A stretch of 64,000 nt of DNA, taken from positions 29,675 to 93,674 of the forward strand of contig LRSR01003898.1 of assembly GCA_001579985.1 (NCBI GenBank), written 5' to 3'. Positions within the stretch are counted from its first letter, which is position 1. The number at the start of each line of letters is the position of its first letter. Under the pieces are notes generated by a model. The model did not search any database. It was not told the DNA's origin and saw only the letters and a list, made by a program, of their open reading frames with translations. This DNA comes from Hypsibius dujardini (taxonomy: Eukaryota > Tardigrada > Eutardigrada > Parachela > Hypsibiidae). The position numbers and the translations under genes are program-made. Below, piece by piece: positions 45,836 to 58,015 of the stretch.

Positions 45836-46062
45836 ATATTGCACTCCAACTGCCCTAGCGGTTGGGGGCACTTTTCACGGATACAGTACGATGATAATTA
45901 ACGTGCTGTTAAACTTCGGGTGGTTCCACATCTCAGTATTACTTCAAACTAATGCATTCTCGCCCTTCTACACCAATATTTTCGGTTCTCTGGTCGCCCA
46001 AGGCGCCGTCAACGCGAACAATCAAACGTTCTTCATGAATTCCTGCACTTTCCATTACTGCA
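45836..46062 (+). pseudogene. isolated exon fragment of a natriuretic-peptide-receptor-like domain
   Basis: After an acceptor-like TTAATAG the frame encodes GGTFHGYSTMIINVLLNFGW followed by FHISVLL and FYTNIFGSL. This matches the mid part of ANF-receptor ligand-binding domains, where a 'FGWxxxxVL' block follows a long helix. Homology runs into the duplicated segment starting at 46063 and the frame stops at a TGA near 46088. The order relative to the preceding exon-like block is wrong for one intact gene. Confidence 0.45.
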
Positions 46063-47035
46063 GTTGTTTGAGTCGTTTGACTGCTTGATTGGGGTTGTGA
46101 CTTGATATATGGGTGAGATCAACGAGAGAGATGACGAATTGGCTGTTCCACTGTTAGGCCTCCGTCCCTACTAGGACGGAAGAATCTGAACATATAAGCT
46201 ATTAGACTGAATAATACGAAAAGAATTGAGGGAAGACTTTATTGTTAAGAGGAGAAAGGAAGGAACTCTCATAGATTACTGTAGAACACACGCTTATATA
46301 GTCAGGAATAAAGAATAGTTCCTGATCTAACGTACTAGTTCCTGCCGACATGGCAGAACTATGTACGTGATAATAGCTGAGTAAGTACATCAAAGAATGT
46401 GAGGGTAGATAGAAATGAGTTAACTAGGTAGATAGACCGTACTATTAATAAGTATTGGGTACCTGTTGGGTACCACCCAACACCACTAGTCGTGTGTACA
46501 ACATCTCATTGGAAAATCATCGATGCAGCGGGACGTAGTGTGTAATCTTTATGAGCCGTTTAATTAACCCATAAGTTCCGCGTTACGACGCCCCTTCCAT
46601 GTCGTTCGCACACGCACTATAAACGGATTGATAAAAAGTCTCCTGCCGGAGCGGCAAACCGGAAGCTCTAGCCTTGATGTTTCACACGCTTCACTTCTTC
46701 AAGCTTAGATGGAACAGATCCCACTACACTATGATACTATCGATCGATTTCAATTAAAGCCCCATAAACAGACGCCCTTTTCAGCAAGTACCATCACAAA
46801 TTGCACAATCGCCCGGTTGAAGGCCTTGCAAATTGATTTTCGCATTCTACAGTATCTCAACCGACAATTGTGTAAACTGCGATGACAGAGATTACCGAGA
46901 AAATATCAGAGATCCAATCACAGCGGATGCTCCTCGCTTTCATTTGTCCTCTGCTGGAGTAGAAAACGAGACTTCCTGTGTGTATGTACGTATTTTGAGT
47001 ATATACTTTTGGGCACGCATGCAGCAGGTGTAAGG
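46063..47035. repeat. duplicated segment, copy interrupted by a solo LTR
   Basis: Homologous to 39290-39925 on both sides of the LTR at 46152-46482. Confidence 0.6.
46152..46482. mobile_element. solo LTR, family 2, copy 2
   Basis: Starts TGTTAGGCC and ends CACCCAACA with a perfect 4-bp duplication CCAC on both sides. The homologous segment near 39375 lacks the element, confirming insertion into an already duplicated segment. Confidence 0.85.
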
Positions 47036-47394
47036 AATATCTCAACCTGCTAAGACGACCAATGATAAATTACATGTCCCACATCAATTGCCTTGTTGAT
47101 AGCTGCTTCATGCCGGCTGCTATTCATAAATAATTTATTTGCTCACGATCCTTCAAGCGCTGTTATTTTACCGCCATGAATACAATTCATTTTTAACTGT
47201 GCTAAATATTGTGTGCGCATACCATTACGTGGAGTTGCGGATCCGGCCTTTTGTCACACTGGTATTTATGAACTATTAGGCTTATTGGCTTCACAGACAA
47301 ATGTGAACAACAGTTAACTGAGAAATCCTTTTTCGCGCATCCGTCATTGGCAACAGCAATTCTCTGTGCTACTCGGAAAGAGGAGCATAGCTTA
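47036..47394. other. upstream region of the SLC26 gene
   Basis: No coding frame. It should hold the promoter and 5' UTR of the anion transporter; no clear TATA box is seen. Confidence 0.4.
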
Positions 47395-50300
47395 ATGGAT
47401 ACTCCCCTCAAACAGGACGAGTCATGTGGGGATGACGCACCGACGACGTCACCTCAGCGAAGGTCGAGTCTACGGTCGAACAATAACATTGTGGTCAGTC
47501 GACCCATTTTTAATCAGAACAAGTAAGAGTTCGTTGTTGCTGTTTCTGGATGCCACGCAAACACAGTTGTTCACTTCCAAACCACTTTGATTTTTCTCCC
47601 TTTCTTAGCTTTGATCATTATCAAGAGGCTCGTGTGGTGGGCAAAGCCAACAGTCCATGGAAGAAGTTCAAACGACAAATAAACCGAAAAGCATCCAAGA
47701 TACGCCACTGGCACCCGACAATCGGGAGCTTATTAGTGGCGACCGTGAAAGGACTCTTTCCGGTTTTTTCTTGGTTGCCAGAGTATCAAATCCGTCGCAA
47801 TCTACCAAAGGATCTCCTTTCAGGTACTAGGAATCATGTTCCGATTATCTTCTTCAGAGAGGCATATGACATGTTGGTGGTCTTCCAGGTTCTATTGTTT
47901 GGATCATGAGCATACCCTCAGGTGTGAATTTTTGGGACACTACTGACCTTGATATACAAGCCTGTTATTTCTTGTTCGATAATCTGGCAGCAGAAATGAA
48001 TACCAGACCGTGTGAAGCAAATTGTGCTCGATCCTTTGAACGCAGTCTAAGAATTTCCCGAGGGAATTGCACTATATGACCAGCATGCCGTTAATCGTGC
48101 TGTCATGTTGTTGATCACTCGCTTTTCAGGCATGGCCTATTCACTGCTCGCCTCAATGCCGGCTATTTACGGCCTATATACCAGCTTCTTTCCGTCCCTC
48201 ACCTATTCGATAATGGCCTCCTCAAAGCACGTCTCCATTGGTATGTGTGCTGAAAAATGATAAAGATCTCCCGAACAATATTCGGTATAATAGGAACGCA
48301 ATTTCAGTGGTCATTGGTCGGGTTTAATTATGTTCTCATGTCCTCGTTTTTAAGGTGTTTTTGCAATTGTCAGCATCATGACGGGTAAGGTCGTGCAGCA
48401 GTACGCTCTTCCTAACCATGCGGTTTCTGTATTGATCGCGGCGAATATCAGCATTGCTTCCTCGACCAGTGACGTGGAGAGTGATGTGACGTCGCATTTA
48501 GAATCGAGGATAGCGGTGATGATTTGCGTCACGTTGGCGGTTGGGATTTGGCAGGTAAACGTAACGCAGTTCGATGATGGATCGAAGTCGGGTCCAAGAA
48601 AGCCGGGCGTGAGGTGATGAACATTTCTTGTACTTCATGCATGTAGGTTCTTATGGGAACTTTTGGACTCGGCTATATGAGCGTGTACCTGTCGGACCAG
48701 TTAGTGACAGGGTAGGAAATACCATGACTATAGTCAGAAGCTCGTTTAGGGTCATTATAATTCGAAACCAGGGCCCCTCATCTTAGAACCAGGGGGTGAG
48801 CAAAGAAAGCAAAATGTTTTTTTCAAGATTGAACCAAAACTTTGACCTCTTGTCTCTGATAATTTTGCAACTTGTAGGGATGTAAGGGTCTGATTTCCAA
48901 GGGTCCCCTGGGATTTCAAAGCCTCTTCAAAAACATTCGTTTTTTATCAAAAAAACCGTTCATGAATGTTCTGACCCTTCCATTTGTATTCGTCATTAGG
49001 GAACTTATTGGAACTTATATTGGACTTCAATAAATTTCAAATGTGAACGAAAAACTGATGTTCTTGAAAATAGTTTGAAGTCCCGGGGGCCTCCACATCA
49101 GACCCTCACACCTTCATAAGTTTCAGAATGATCAGGACAAGAGGCCGAATTTTGGGTTCAACATTGAAACAATTGCATTTTGTCTTTTCGCAAACTCCCT
49201 GGCCCTAGCGTGAGGAGTCCTGATTCCGAGCTGTGTTAATCCTACAAGAGCCTCTGGCCATGGTCATACAGATTAAAAGAGCAGTTCTTCTTAGGAACAT
49301 AGGAAACTGTAAACCAATTCCCAACTGCTGTATCTTGTAGGTTTACAACAGGGACGGCGGTGCACGTGTTTACGAGTCAGTTAAAGTAAGGCGTATTTTG
49401 TTAAAGTAAGGCAGACAGGATTGCAGTACCACTAGTAACGTCTCTTACCGTTGTTAGGTCTACCAACCGTCAGTTGGATAGTTAACAAGTTTATTAGACT
49501 GATAGTAAAGACCGTTAGAGAAATAAACTGGAAGAAAGGANNNNNNNTATATAGTAAAGTTTTAACTATAGAAATGAAGGTAAATGGCACATACATCAGA
49601 ATAGGGTTAATAGAGTGGACAGAGTTACAAACTAAGTATGATACTCGTGAGTTAAAGAACTATCATGATTGGATATGGGGACTTGTTGGGCGTGTCCAAC
49701 ACCGTTGTTGACACGTTTGCGCCAAAAATCATTCAAGTTGCGTAAGTTTATTTTGAAGAATCTGTTTTGTTCTCAAAAAAGGTCAATATTCGGACTGCGC
49801 AGAATGAGGGATTTCAATGGGCCCTTCAAAATTATATACGTACGCAACTCTCTCGCCCTTGATCTTTCATTCGTTTAGGTTTTAAAAATCTCCATCATTT
49901 GCGAATGTTTAGACATGGATTGAATTCTTCTCGGCCATTCCTTACACCCACTTTCCAAGTCTCATCATCTCAGTAGTCTGCCTGAACTTTCTCCTCTTGA
50001 TCAAGTACGGTTTTAACGAAAACAAATGGACACAGAGCCACTTTCCCTGTCACATTCACCTGCCTGGGGAGCTTCTAACCGTAAGTGAACGTCTAACCAT
50101 TTGTGTTCGTAGAGCAGAATTGTTTTGACTCCCTTTTGGTTTGAGGTCATATTCGGCATACTTGCATCATATTACCTCGACTTGGGTCCTACCCATAAAG
50201 TGGACATTGTCGGGTTCATTCCATTAGGGTTACCCGAACCCCGAGTACCTGACCTTTCAATCCTGCCGGCCTTTGCCATGGATACCTTTGCCATTGCCAT

Positions 50301-53300
50301 CGTATCGTTCGCTATTCAGCTGTCCTTCGCGAAGATGTACTCCATAAAGCATAAGTATCCCATGGATCCCAATCAGGAGCTCCGAGCGTTGGGCTGTAGT
50401 AATATATTCGGGGGATTCTTTCAATGTCTCCCCTCGTCTACCTTTCTGGGGAGGGTTGTTGCTCAGTCCTCCGTTGGAGGAGAGAGCCAGGTGAAAATTG
50501 TCCGGATGTTACCTGTCTCCATGAGGATTACTGACATGGATACTAAAATTTCTAGGTTGTTAGCATCTTTGCCGCAGGACTGATGCTGATTGTTCTATTG
50601 TTTCTCGGAAATCTCCTTGTAAGTATGACACCTTGTTAGGACTGTATAGATACCAAGAATCTACAGGGTGATTCACTACCACATGGACACTTTAATAAAA
50701 TCACCGAAAATATGGTTTTCATTATTTTGGTCAAATTTTTTCAGATTATATGAAGCCTAACTGTTTTGCGTTTAAATACCTGACTGGGATGTTTTCATTT
50801 TTATTCTGTAAGGCAGGGGCACTGACTACAAAAATTGGACGAAGTTGGCTGATAGCTTTTGCCATTTTGCGCCCATGACTGAATTTAGTGATACGAAAGT
50901 GAGCCACCCTACTTCGAAAATCAGCTTATAGCAATCCATAGCAGAACAGATAGGCTTCACAAGGAGCCTTTTGAAAGGCAAATTGGTTCGGAGACCGATT
51001 TATGAAAAATATTTTTATGAAAAAAATGGCGCCAAAAGTTCGTTCTTGACGTATTTTGAAAACTTTCAGATCAAAAACATGTTGGTTCATGTTCGTTCGT
51101 TCCCGTTTCTAGTTTTTCAGTGCAAATATCTATAAAATAAGCCTATTTGTTGCCTGAGTTGAGAACCTAGAGTTGAACAATACTAAGATACAGCATGTGA
51201 AAAACCTTCCCTAATATCGGATGGACAAGTTATCGACAGGCCTGGTTCTCTCAATCGGTCAATTTAGGCTCTGAAGTGATACTTTTTTAATAGGCCATTG
51301 ACAAACGTTTAGGAAAATACGAAAAAGTGCATAGGAAGAGCAATCACAGTGACCAAGAAGAATACTTTTTTCGTCCGAGGAAAATAAAATGGTCACCTTT
51401 TCTGGGTAGAGCTGCATGGAGTGGCTGACTGCTTTTTCTTCATTGTTTGAACGCTAACTTTTCCTAAATTGAATCACATTCGTTTAAGCTAATTACAAGG
51501 ACAAGATCAGTTGCGCAAAATTTCTCTGACAACCGATCGCGCGTGTCCACGTGGTAGTGAATCACCCTGTATTTGCCCTTGACTGTGTATAATCCCGGTC
51601 AGCTTCCGTGTAGGTTTAGAACAAGGAAAGATCGAAAGTAATTCCTCGATTGAGGACGGAGATTTTCCGTTTCGTGGGTTTTTTTTCTCCCACAAATATC
51701 TGTTTATATATCGTGATTTCATATTGGGATTTCAGGCTGGAAATCACATTTGCGGTTTCAGGAAAAAAAATAAAAAAAAACATCCAAAGTCACTTTGTGC
51801 TGTGGTCTCAGGCTTGATTGATTGATTCATCAGTAAGGTTTCGAAGTATGCGTATTCTTCTATCCCTACTAATATTTTCCAGAAAGTAAGCTTATTTTTT
51901 AAAGTTTTTTAGTATGCTTCTGCAAGATCATAAGAATCGAATAAAAACAAACACTATAAAAAATATTTAGGATTTCTGAAATTTATTAAAATTTTGAGGC
52001 GCTACTGATGAATCAATCAATCAAGCCCGAACAATAGCACAAAGTGACGCTGGAAGTCTTCCTAATTTTTTTCTGAAGCCGCAGATGTGATTTTGAGTCT
52101 GAGACCCAATGCAAAATCATGATGTATGAACAGGTATTGGTATAAAAAGCTACGCCGATCGAGAGGGAAAATCTCCATTCTTGCCCAAGTAAAATCAGCT
52201 TTTTGTAATAGGAATAAAAATAGAGTTCTTCAGGACGTCACGTATCCATCCTAACATGTTTAGTTTTTTACCTCATATTTTGTTTCGTGTTTTGTTTTGA
52301 ATTCATCAGCTTGATCACAGAACTGTTCACACGGACCGATATATACCAGAATTCTGAGCAATTTCGAATGACCTCGATAGAACATCTGACCAAAACAGCA
52401 CTTCGTAATTATTGATTTTTTAGCATTGAAGAATTCAAATTGCCGGATTCCGAAAATGAACTGATTGAAATTCAAAAGGCACATTCATCTGCAGGATGTT
52501 TTCCTTAGTTTTGAGAGAGGTGGTGATCGTCAAAACGAATGTTGATCGTTTAACAGTTTGGACTTCAGTGTGCATTTGTTTTATTTTCAGGAAGCTCTTC
52601 CCAAAGCGTGTCTAGGCTGCATTATTGCCGTAGCTCTAATCGGTATGCTTAAAGAAATTCGGCTTGTCTGGAAGCTCGGCAAAATTTCGGCCACTGATGC
52701 GGTACATTTCTCTTTGTCTGTCTCCCGCATTGTGGAAGCTGATGTACGAATTAGAAGTTTTATTTTTCCCGTTACAGTCAGTCTTTCTGATATCACTACT
52801 GGCAGTGGTCATTCTGGACGTGGACATTGGACTGGCTGTGGCCGTCGGTTGGAGCTTGCTGACCGTCGTGCTACGGACACAGCGTCCGGATGTTCCAATC
52901 CTCGGTCGGGCCCTGCATACTGACATTTACCGGAGGGTTGACGACTATAAATCTGTAAGAAAACTTATGGGAAATTGCAGTAAAAAAATATTCACATTGT
53001 CAGTATTATTGCTTATATCGTAAAACCTGCAAGCTCAGAAAGACGGCTTCGAACTGATTGTCCCGTCAACGGACCAGCATTTTTTAAAAAGTGAAATCAA
53101 TAAATAAATTTATTAATTCGCCAGATTTTCAGTTACAGTGGTATAACGAGTTTAGATATTGGATAGACCTATGCAGATCATATATTAAAGGTTTTCGTTT
53201 CAGTTTCCTTTCCCCGTCTCACAATGTTACACTTTTTGTTGTTTATGTAGTCCGCATTAATGACAATTCAGTGGTAATGATTTGTTTCTGAAATCTGGTA

Positions 53301-55509
53301 AATTATCATAACATTCAAAAGCCTATTCATAATTAATATGAGAACGAAAGCCCAGTTTAGTTGGATCAAAGGTTTTATTCCTTTTGGCATTGCGAACGTC
53401 GGAGGGGAACACAGTCGTCGAAGACGGTCAAAACTAAGAGAGAACAAATTGTTTGAATGAATGGAGGCTGAGAAGGAACTCATATTTCTAAACGTGGCAG
53501 ATATTGCTTTATATACTTCCGAATATACATTGAGGTAGGGATAGTTTGATTAGTGAGAGAGAAGAGGTTTTCGTCCAATCTGGTCGCTGAACTGGGCAGT
53601 CGTGAAGTGTAGCTGGGAGAGACCAAGCAAACGAGATAGGAGGAGCTATCAATCGGGCTATCAAGATAAGAAGGGGAACTGGCCGCTGGGCAAAGTTGTC
53701 GAATGGGACACAAATATGAGACACACTGGGCAGACTCCTCGCGGAGACTATCTTGAAGAAGCTCGCCAAATCCAGCAGGCCAGAGAAAGTCCGTCGCGTT
53801 AAAATCAGATTTATGAGATAAATCTTCCCGTTGAACAAGAAGACTGTTGCAAACAATCAAGCATGGGAGACTCCAATTATTTTATTTTTACTTTCACACT
53901 CAAAGTTAAACCAAGTTATTTGTAATGTAATTTTCAACGCGAGCCAAATACAAAATTTAGCGTGAAGTTGGTCATACACGCTGGTTCTCGCAAGCAGTAT
54001 GCATGGATAAAATCCCAAAAAAATCAAACTTGAGCAGAACTAATTAACTGCATTGGATTTGGCAAACTTGTTGCAAGCTTCATTGCATTGAAATTCTGTG
54101 TGACGTATTACGTTGTATCAGTTCTCCACTAAATTTAGTATTCCTCGTTAGGGAAATTTAATTTTCAAAAAATGAATGAACATTGTGTAAAACGGTGAGG
54201 GGCTATCATGATTGTCCATATTTTGATCACGTACACTGCAATTTTTTATGGCAAGGGTTCCGCAGACGATCTTCACGATCTTTAGTTTCATCGCATGACA
54301 ATTTTAATTAGTATTTACTTCTTGTACGACTTTTAGTGATACGACCATAATCTCGACAACCATAATCTCCAAACATATTTGGTCTTGGAGATATTACTAC
54401 CAACTCAAATATTGACGTTAAGTAAGATGGCAGTCAATCTTGCTATTTCCCACTGGAAGTCGAAATCAAGAATAAAGTTCCCTCTATATCGAAGTTGAAA
54501 TCCAAAATGAGGAGACCGCATCTGCTTCGCAAGCAAAATCCGGGACCAGTTAATATGCAGACAGCAGAATCGAGTCGTAGTCGTGCAAACCAATGATTTG
54601 AGCGTTCATGGCCGAGGTAATAAACGGAAAATCGCCAGCAGGAGAAATCTTCGTCAAATCCCATGTTTTTTGCCAACTGAGTGCACCTTTTTCATGGGAA
54701 TAAAACGAAACAAATAATTAAAAGTCGTCGAATGGGAAGATTATGGGCGTATTAGAAAAGGTTGTACTAGGAGAGAAACAGTGAATAAAAATTGTTGTAT
54801 GGCTGGTCCTACGAGAATAACAATGGTTGGGAAGGTCGTATGCGGAGCTCTTTCTAATTTTTGATATTTATATTGTTTTTTTTCGTAGGTTGCAGAGGTC
54901 GACGGCTGTAAAATCATCGGATTCAGTGCACCTCTGTACTTTGCCAATGCCGACTACTTCCTACGAAAAGTTCGAGCCATAACCCATCTTAATCAACATC
55001 ACGTTCCCGACAAACAGCAAAATCCGGCGCCAAAACGAGTCAATATTCACCACAGTTCAACCACTCCCTCCAAAAACGGCCAACCCCACGTGCCGCACCA
55101 TCCAATCCTCACCTTACCCAAGCTCCACCTGCCTCATCTGCACCACCATACCAATAGTCGGAAACCTTCAGATGAAATTGAACTTTTTACCGCTGTGAAA
55201 CCCGATGGAACAACGATGACTGATGCAACCACTTGGACCGCTGATTATTTCGATCGACCAATCAAACACGTCATTTTGGATTGCTCCAGTATCTCATTCA
55301 TCGACATCAACGGTGTACAGGCCGTTAAAGATTTAGCTGGTCAGTGTGCAGCAGCAAACATGACTCTCTTCTTGACCTCTTGTAAAGGGGAAGTGATTGA
55401 GATGCTGGCGCTGTGCAAGTACTCGAAGGATCTTACTGCGGACCACATTTTCATGCATGTTCATGATGCCGTGATGCAAGCGTTGAGGGAGCATGAAGGG
55501 ATGAGTTAA
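47395..55509 (+). CDS. SLC26 family anion transporter with STAS domain
   Basis: Fourteen exons: 47395-47522, 47609-47823, 47889-47921, 48130-48240, 48355-48554, 48647-48711, 49341-49385, 49782-49839, 49913-50080, 50146-50490, 50556-50618, 52591-52701, 52778-52954 and 54889-55509. They join in phase to 779 residues, normal for the family. Landmarks: LFPVFSWLPEYQIR, GMAYSLLASMPAIYGLYTSF, AVHVFTSQLK, IFGLRRMRDFNGPF, GFIPLGLPEP, NQELRALGCSNIFGGFFQ, ALPKACLGCIIAVAL and LTVVLRTQRP. The last exon encodes the STAS domain (FSAPLYFANADYF, then HVILDCSSISFIDINGVQ), split by a His/Pro-rich loop of about 60 residues. SLC26 proteins exchange sulfate, chloride, bicarbonate or oxalate across membranes; the substrate cannot be told here. 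A 33-base microexon (47889) completes the IPSGMAYS motif. Introns 11 and 13 are about 2 kb; intron 7 hosts a solo LTR. Confidence 0.9.
49452..49701. mobile_element. solo LTR, family 1, in intron 7 of SLC26
   Basis: Same element as at 19722-20007, starting TGTTAGGTC and ending GTCCAACA, with a perfect 4-bp duplication CCGT (49448-49451 and 49702-49705). Over the alignable 240 bases I see a single difference from the other copy. The insert more than doubles intron 7 but leaves the splice sites of exons 7 and 8 intact. Confidence 0.85.
49541..49547. other. assembly gap (7 N)
   Basis: Seven Ns replace about 43 bases present in the otherwise identical LTR at 19722. The gap is probably a collapsed or unresolved repeat. 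Confidence 0.9.
51740..52110. repeat. inverted-repeat element in intron 11 of SLC26
   Basis: Arms at about 51740-51837 and 52008-52110 are inverted copies, including CTTGATTGATTGATTCATCA and AAAGTCACTTTGTGCT blocks. The rest of the 2-kb intron is non-coding. Confidence 0.5.
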
Positions 55510-56259
55510 GCTGAGATGAGGGAGAATTTTCAGACAATTAACACAAATGTTTAATATGTTTTATTTAAGTTTCGCAATTCTTCGCGAAAATGCTAAAACT
55601 ATTTCAGAACAACTGTTGGACACATATTTCGCCGTGTTCTAAAATAATCAGGAATCCCACCATTGCGTCCCACAAGATGCCAAACCTTGGGAACCCTTCA
55701 TAGATTTTTATTTTTTTGTCATTTATTTCTAAAAACTCTCAGTCTGCTCGCATTTCGAATAAGAATGAATAGGGCGTATAAATTTTAAAAGCTCACCCAT
55801 ATCGCTTCACATAAATTCAAACTGATGAAAATAGTGGTCTTAATAAGTGACTCAGAAAATACTGGAACATTTCCACGGTAAATATTAGTTTTTAACATTG
55901 CGAATGACACCTAGCTTTTCATGTCTTATCGGAATTTCTGCAAGTCAATCAGCCACCTAGACATATCACAAGACTCTTTTTGTCGAGAATGAAGATTTTT
56001 TTCAGCCATATAGATAAAATAAAGCCAGTCTATCTGTTTAATAAAGCCAGAATTTTAGGAGACTAGCTAGATACTTGGCTTAATTTATTCCCGTGCTTAT
56101 TAGGGGTAGCACCAACAACAGCGACGACCACAAACGCACTGATAAGCAACACAGGCAGCGAAGTACTAAGTGCCCATTGGCTTGAGACCATAAAACAAAT
56201 TCAATTAAGGCTAGACCCAATATCAAACGCAATATTAATGATGATTTAAAAAAGTTATT
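55510..56259. other. 3' flank of SLC26, no gene seen
   Basis: Contains the SLC26 3' UTR and AT-rich sequence. No coding frame with family features. Confidence 0.4.
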
Positions 56260-56728
56260 TCATCGGCGAATCTACGAGAACTTTTTTTTACGAAGCTGCA
56301 AAGTTACGAAAACACCGGAATATTTCGTTTTGCTTGATCGTCACTGTAAAAATGACGATTTACTGAAATGCACTAAATATAATTATTTTGATGCTGCCTC
56401 ATCTCAAATTTAATTGGAACCAATTGGCATTATCCATATATTTTTCGGACATCAGGGGGCGGAGCTGTGTGCTAAGTCTGGAAAGCTTCACTGGAATTTA
56501 CGGTTCTTTTGAAAACTGTCTATAGCTCCGCCCCCTTATCTCCGAAAATATTTGGTTGCGCCCATCAGTTTCGAATAAAATTTGGCATAGGACAGTGTCA
56601 GAATAATTATATTTAGTGCATTTCGATAAATCGCCATTTTTACGGGGAAGATCAAGCAAAACGGAATATTCCAGTGTTTTCGTAAATTTGAATTTTTGTA
56701 AAAACAAATTTCAGGGATTCGCCGATGA
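56260..56728. mobile_element. 0.47-kb fold-back element
   Basis: Arms of about 200 bp (from 56260 and ending at 56728) are inverted copies starting TCATCGGCGAATC and ending GATTCGCCGATGA. The shared interior includes GAAATGCACTAAATATAATTA and GGGGGCGGAGCT, and the loop is about 50 bp. ATT flanks both ends, a possible 3-bp target duplication. Confidence 0.65.
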
Positions 56729-57024
56729 ATTAATTTTTTGCTGCCCACTTTACTTCCCTCCTACTCTTAAGCCTCTCACTTTAACGTAGTGCCATAAAAC
56801 TCACGACAAATTAAAGTGTTAGAAAAGGAGCTCAATGTCATCATTATTCCTTACTCGCTGGTGAAGAAAAGATGTGCGTAGCGGAACGGACCCTAGCCAC
56901 CGCCCACTTGCTCGGGTCCGGTGACGGGGATCGAAATCTTCATTAGAAATGACTTTGGAGTCCAATTCGTTTCCGGACGCAGTAAGTTGGAGGAAGCCGA
57001 GCATCACCATAGCCATGCAGCACC

Positions 57025-57235
57025 AACGACGAGCCTAACGGACCGTGTTCCGGAAAGCCAAAAAATCATGGCCTACCTAAGCCCCGCGGTACCGGAGGCA
57101 AGCCACACGATGCCGCAGCGGAAGTGCATGAAGTGAAACCCGGCCCGGACGGACCGGCTCCACGTCCAGTCCATGCGCACCGCCCCCGCGGTTAACCACA
57201 CGGTTGCCGTTGCAAGCGAAATTCGCAAAATAAAA
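57025..57235 (+). pseudogene. fragment of the ACE-like gene (3' end of the last exon)
   Basis: Matches the Pro/Gly-rich tail region 15255-15580 of the ACE-like gene through its stop codon and into the 3' UTR (CCAGTCCATGCGCACCGCCC is shared). It carries only one of the two HEVKPG repeats, either the ancestral state or a deletion between repeats. No upstream ACE exons remain. It sits 0.8 kb before DUF4419 copy 4, as the intact ACE gene sits before copy 1. Confidence 0.8.
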
Positions 57236-57891
57236 CAAGAAAAACGTTGCTGAGTGAAATTAGTGAACGTTCAACACATTCCAATACCTCACAGATCGTT
57301 AAAAAAAGCGACATTTTTGCGGCACAATACTGTATTATTTGCGAGCTTTCGGACTACACTGGAGTATGGAGGGCTTATCGCTCTCAGTGAAAAAATGCGT
57401 AGCATTTATATAAGTTCACCCAATTGCTAACGAGCTGCAGGCTCGTTGCCTTAGTCAGTCGCTCATTTGGTAGGGGTGCCTCAGATTTCTTCGACATGTA
57501 TTCAGGCCACTGCTTTAAGTTATTGAGTACCGGTGCTTTGACATTGTACACTCGCGAGAACAATTTTCTGAGGGACTAATGGGTCAAAACAAAGAGCATA
57601 TAAAAAATCCTTAATTGGTAAGTCTTCCGCCGTTCATAAAAGTGGAAACCTTGAGGCTCAATCTGACGGAACCGCATTGATAATTTGAACAAACAACGGT
57701 GACACATACTCTGTACTAGCCATGACGGTATATGGTATGTCTCATATGAGACGAGTCTCCCTCCACTCGACGGAGTCCGAGTCTCCTCGCCACTGATTAC
57801 TCACACATGCTGGCTACGTGGAAAACTGTTCTCTCATCAGCACATACCCACTCCATTCTATGAACGCCAGGCGCAACCGAACTCGTCAGCG
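57236..57891. other. duplicated upstream region of DUF4419 copy 4
   Basis: Matches the regions before copies 1 and 2 (for example ACGAGCTGCAGG near 57430 and 16750, AATCCTTAATTGGTAAG near 57608 and 22974). No gene. Confidence 0.6.
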
Positions 57892-57906
57892 GCATAAATA
57901 TCGACC
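57892..57906 (+). promoter_or_regulatory. TATA-like box of DUF4419 gene 4 (type 1 promoter)
   Basis: GCATAAATATCGACC lies 110 bases before the ATG, identical to copies 1 and 2. Confidence 0.5.
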
Positions 57907-58015
57907 GCCTCAACTTTAGCGCAGCAACACAAACCACAACAACCTTTTTCGTCGTCTTAATAGTAGTAATTTATACCGTCGAAATCCAACAGCCTTCCCT
58001 ATTTCTTCCCTCAAA

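Noticed and set aside
49419-49741. A candidate SLC26 exon interrupted by the solo LTR (TSLTVVDTFAPK)
   Set aside because: Phases do not fit exons 7 and 9 with a normal donor, and the upstream intron would be only 33 bases. The exon at 49782-49839 fits phase, splice sites and the family motif.
52702-52777. Reading through between SLC26 exons 12 and 13 (ALWKLMYELEV)
   Set aside because: The 76-base stretch has proper GT and polypyrimidine-AG signals, and removing it gives the family spacing.
53480-53860. 126-residue minus-strand open frame in SLC26 intron 13, and a plus-strand frame with NWPLGKVVEW
   Set aside because: No convincing family match; the plus-strand words faintly recall a retroelement integrase tail, but the evidence is too weak to annotate.
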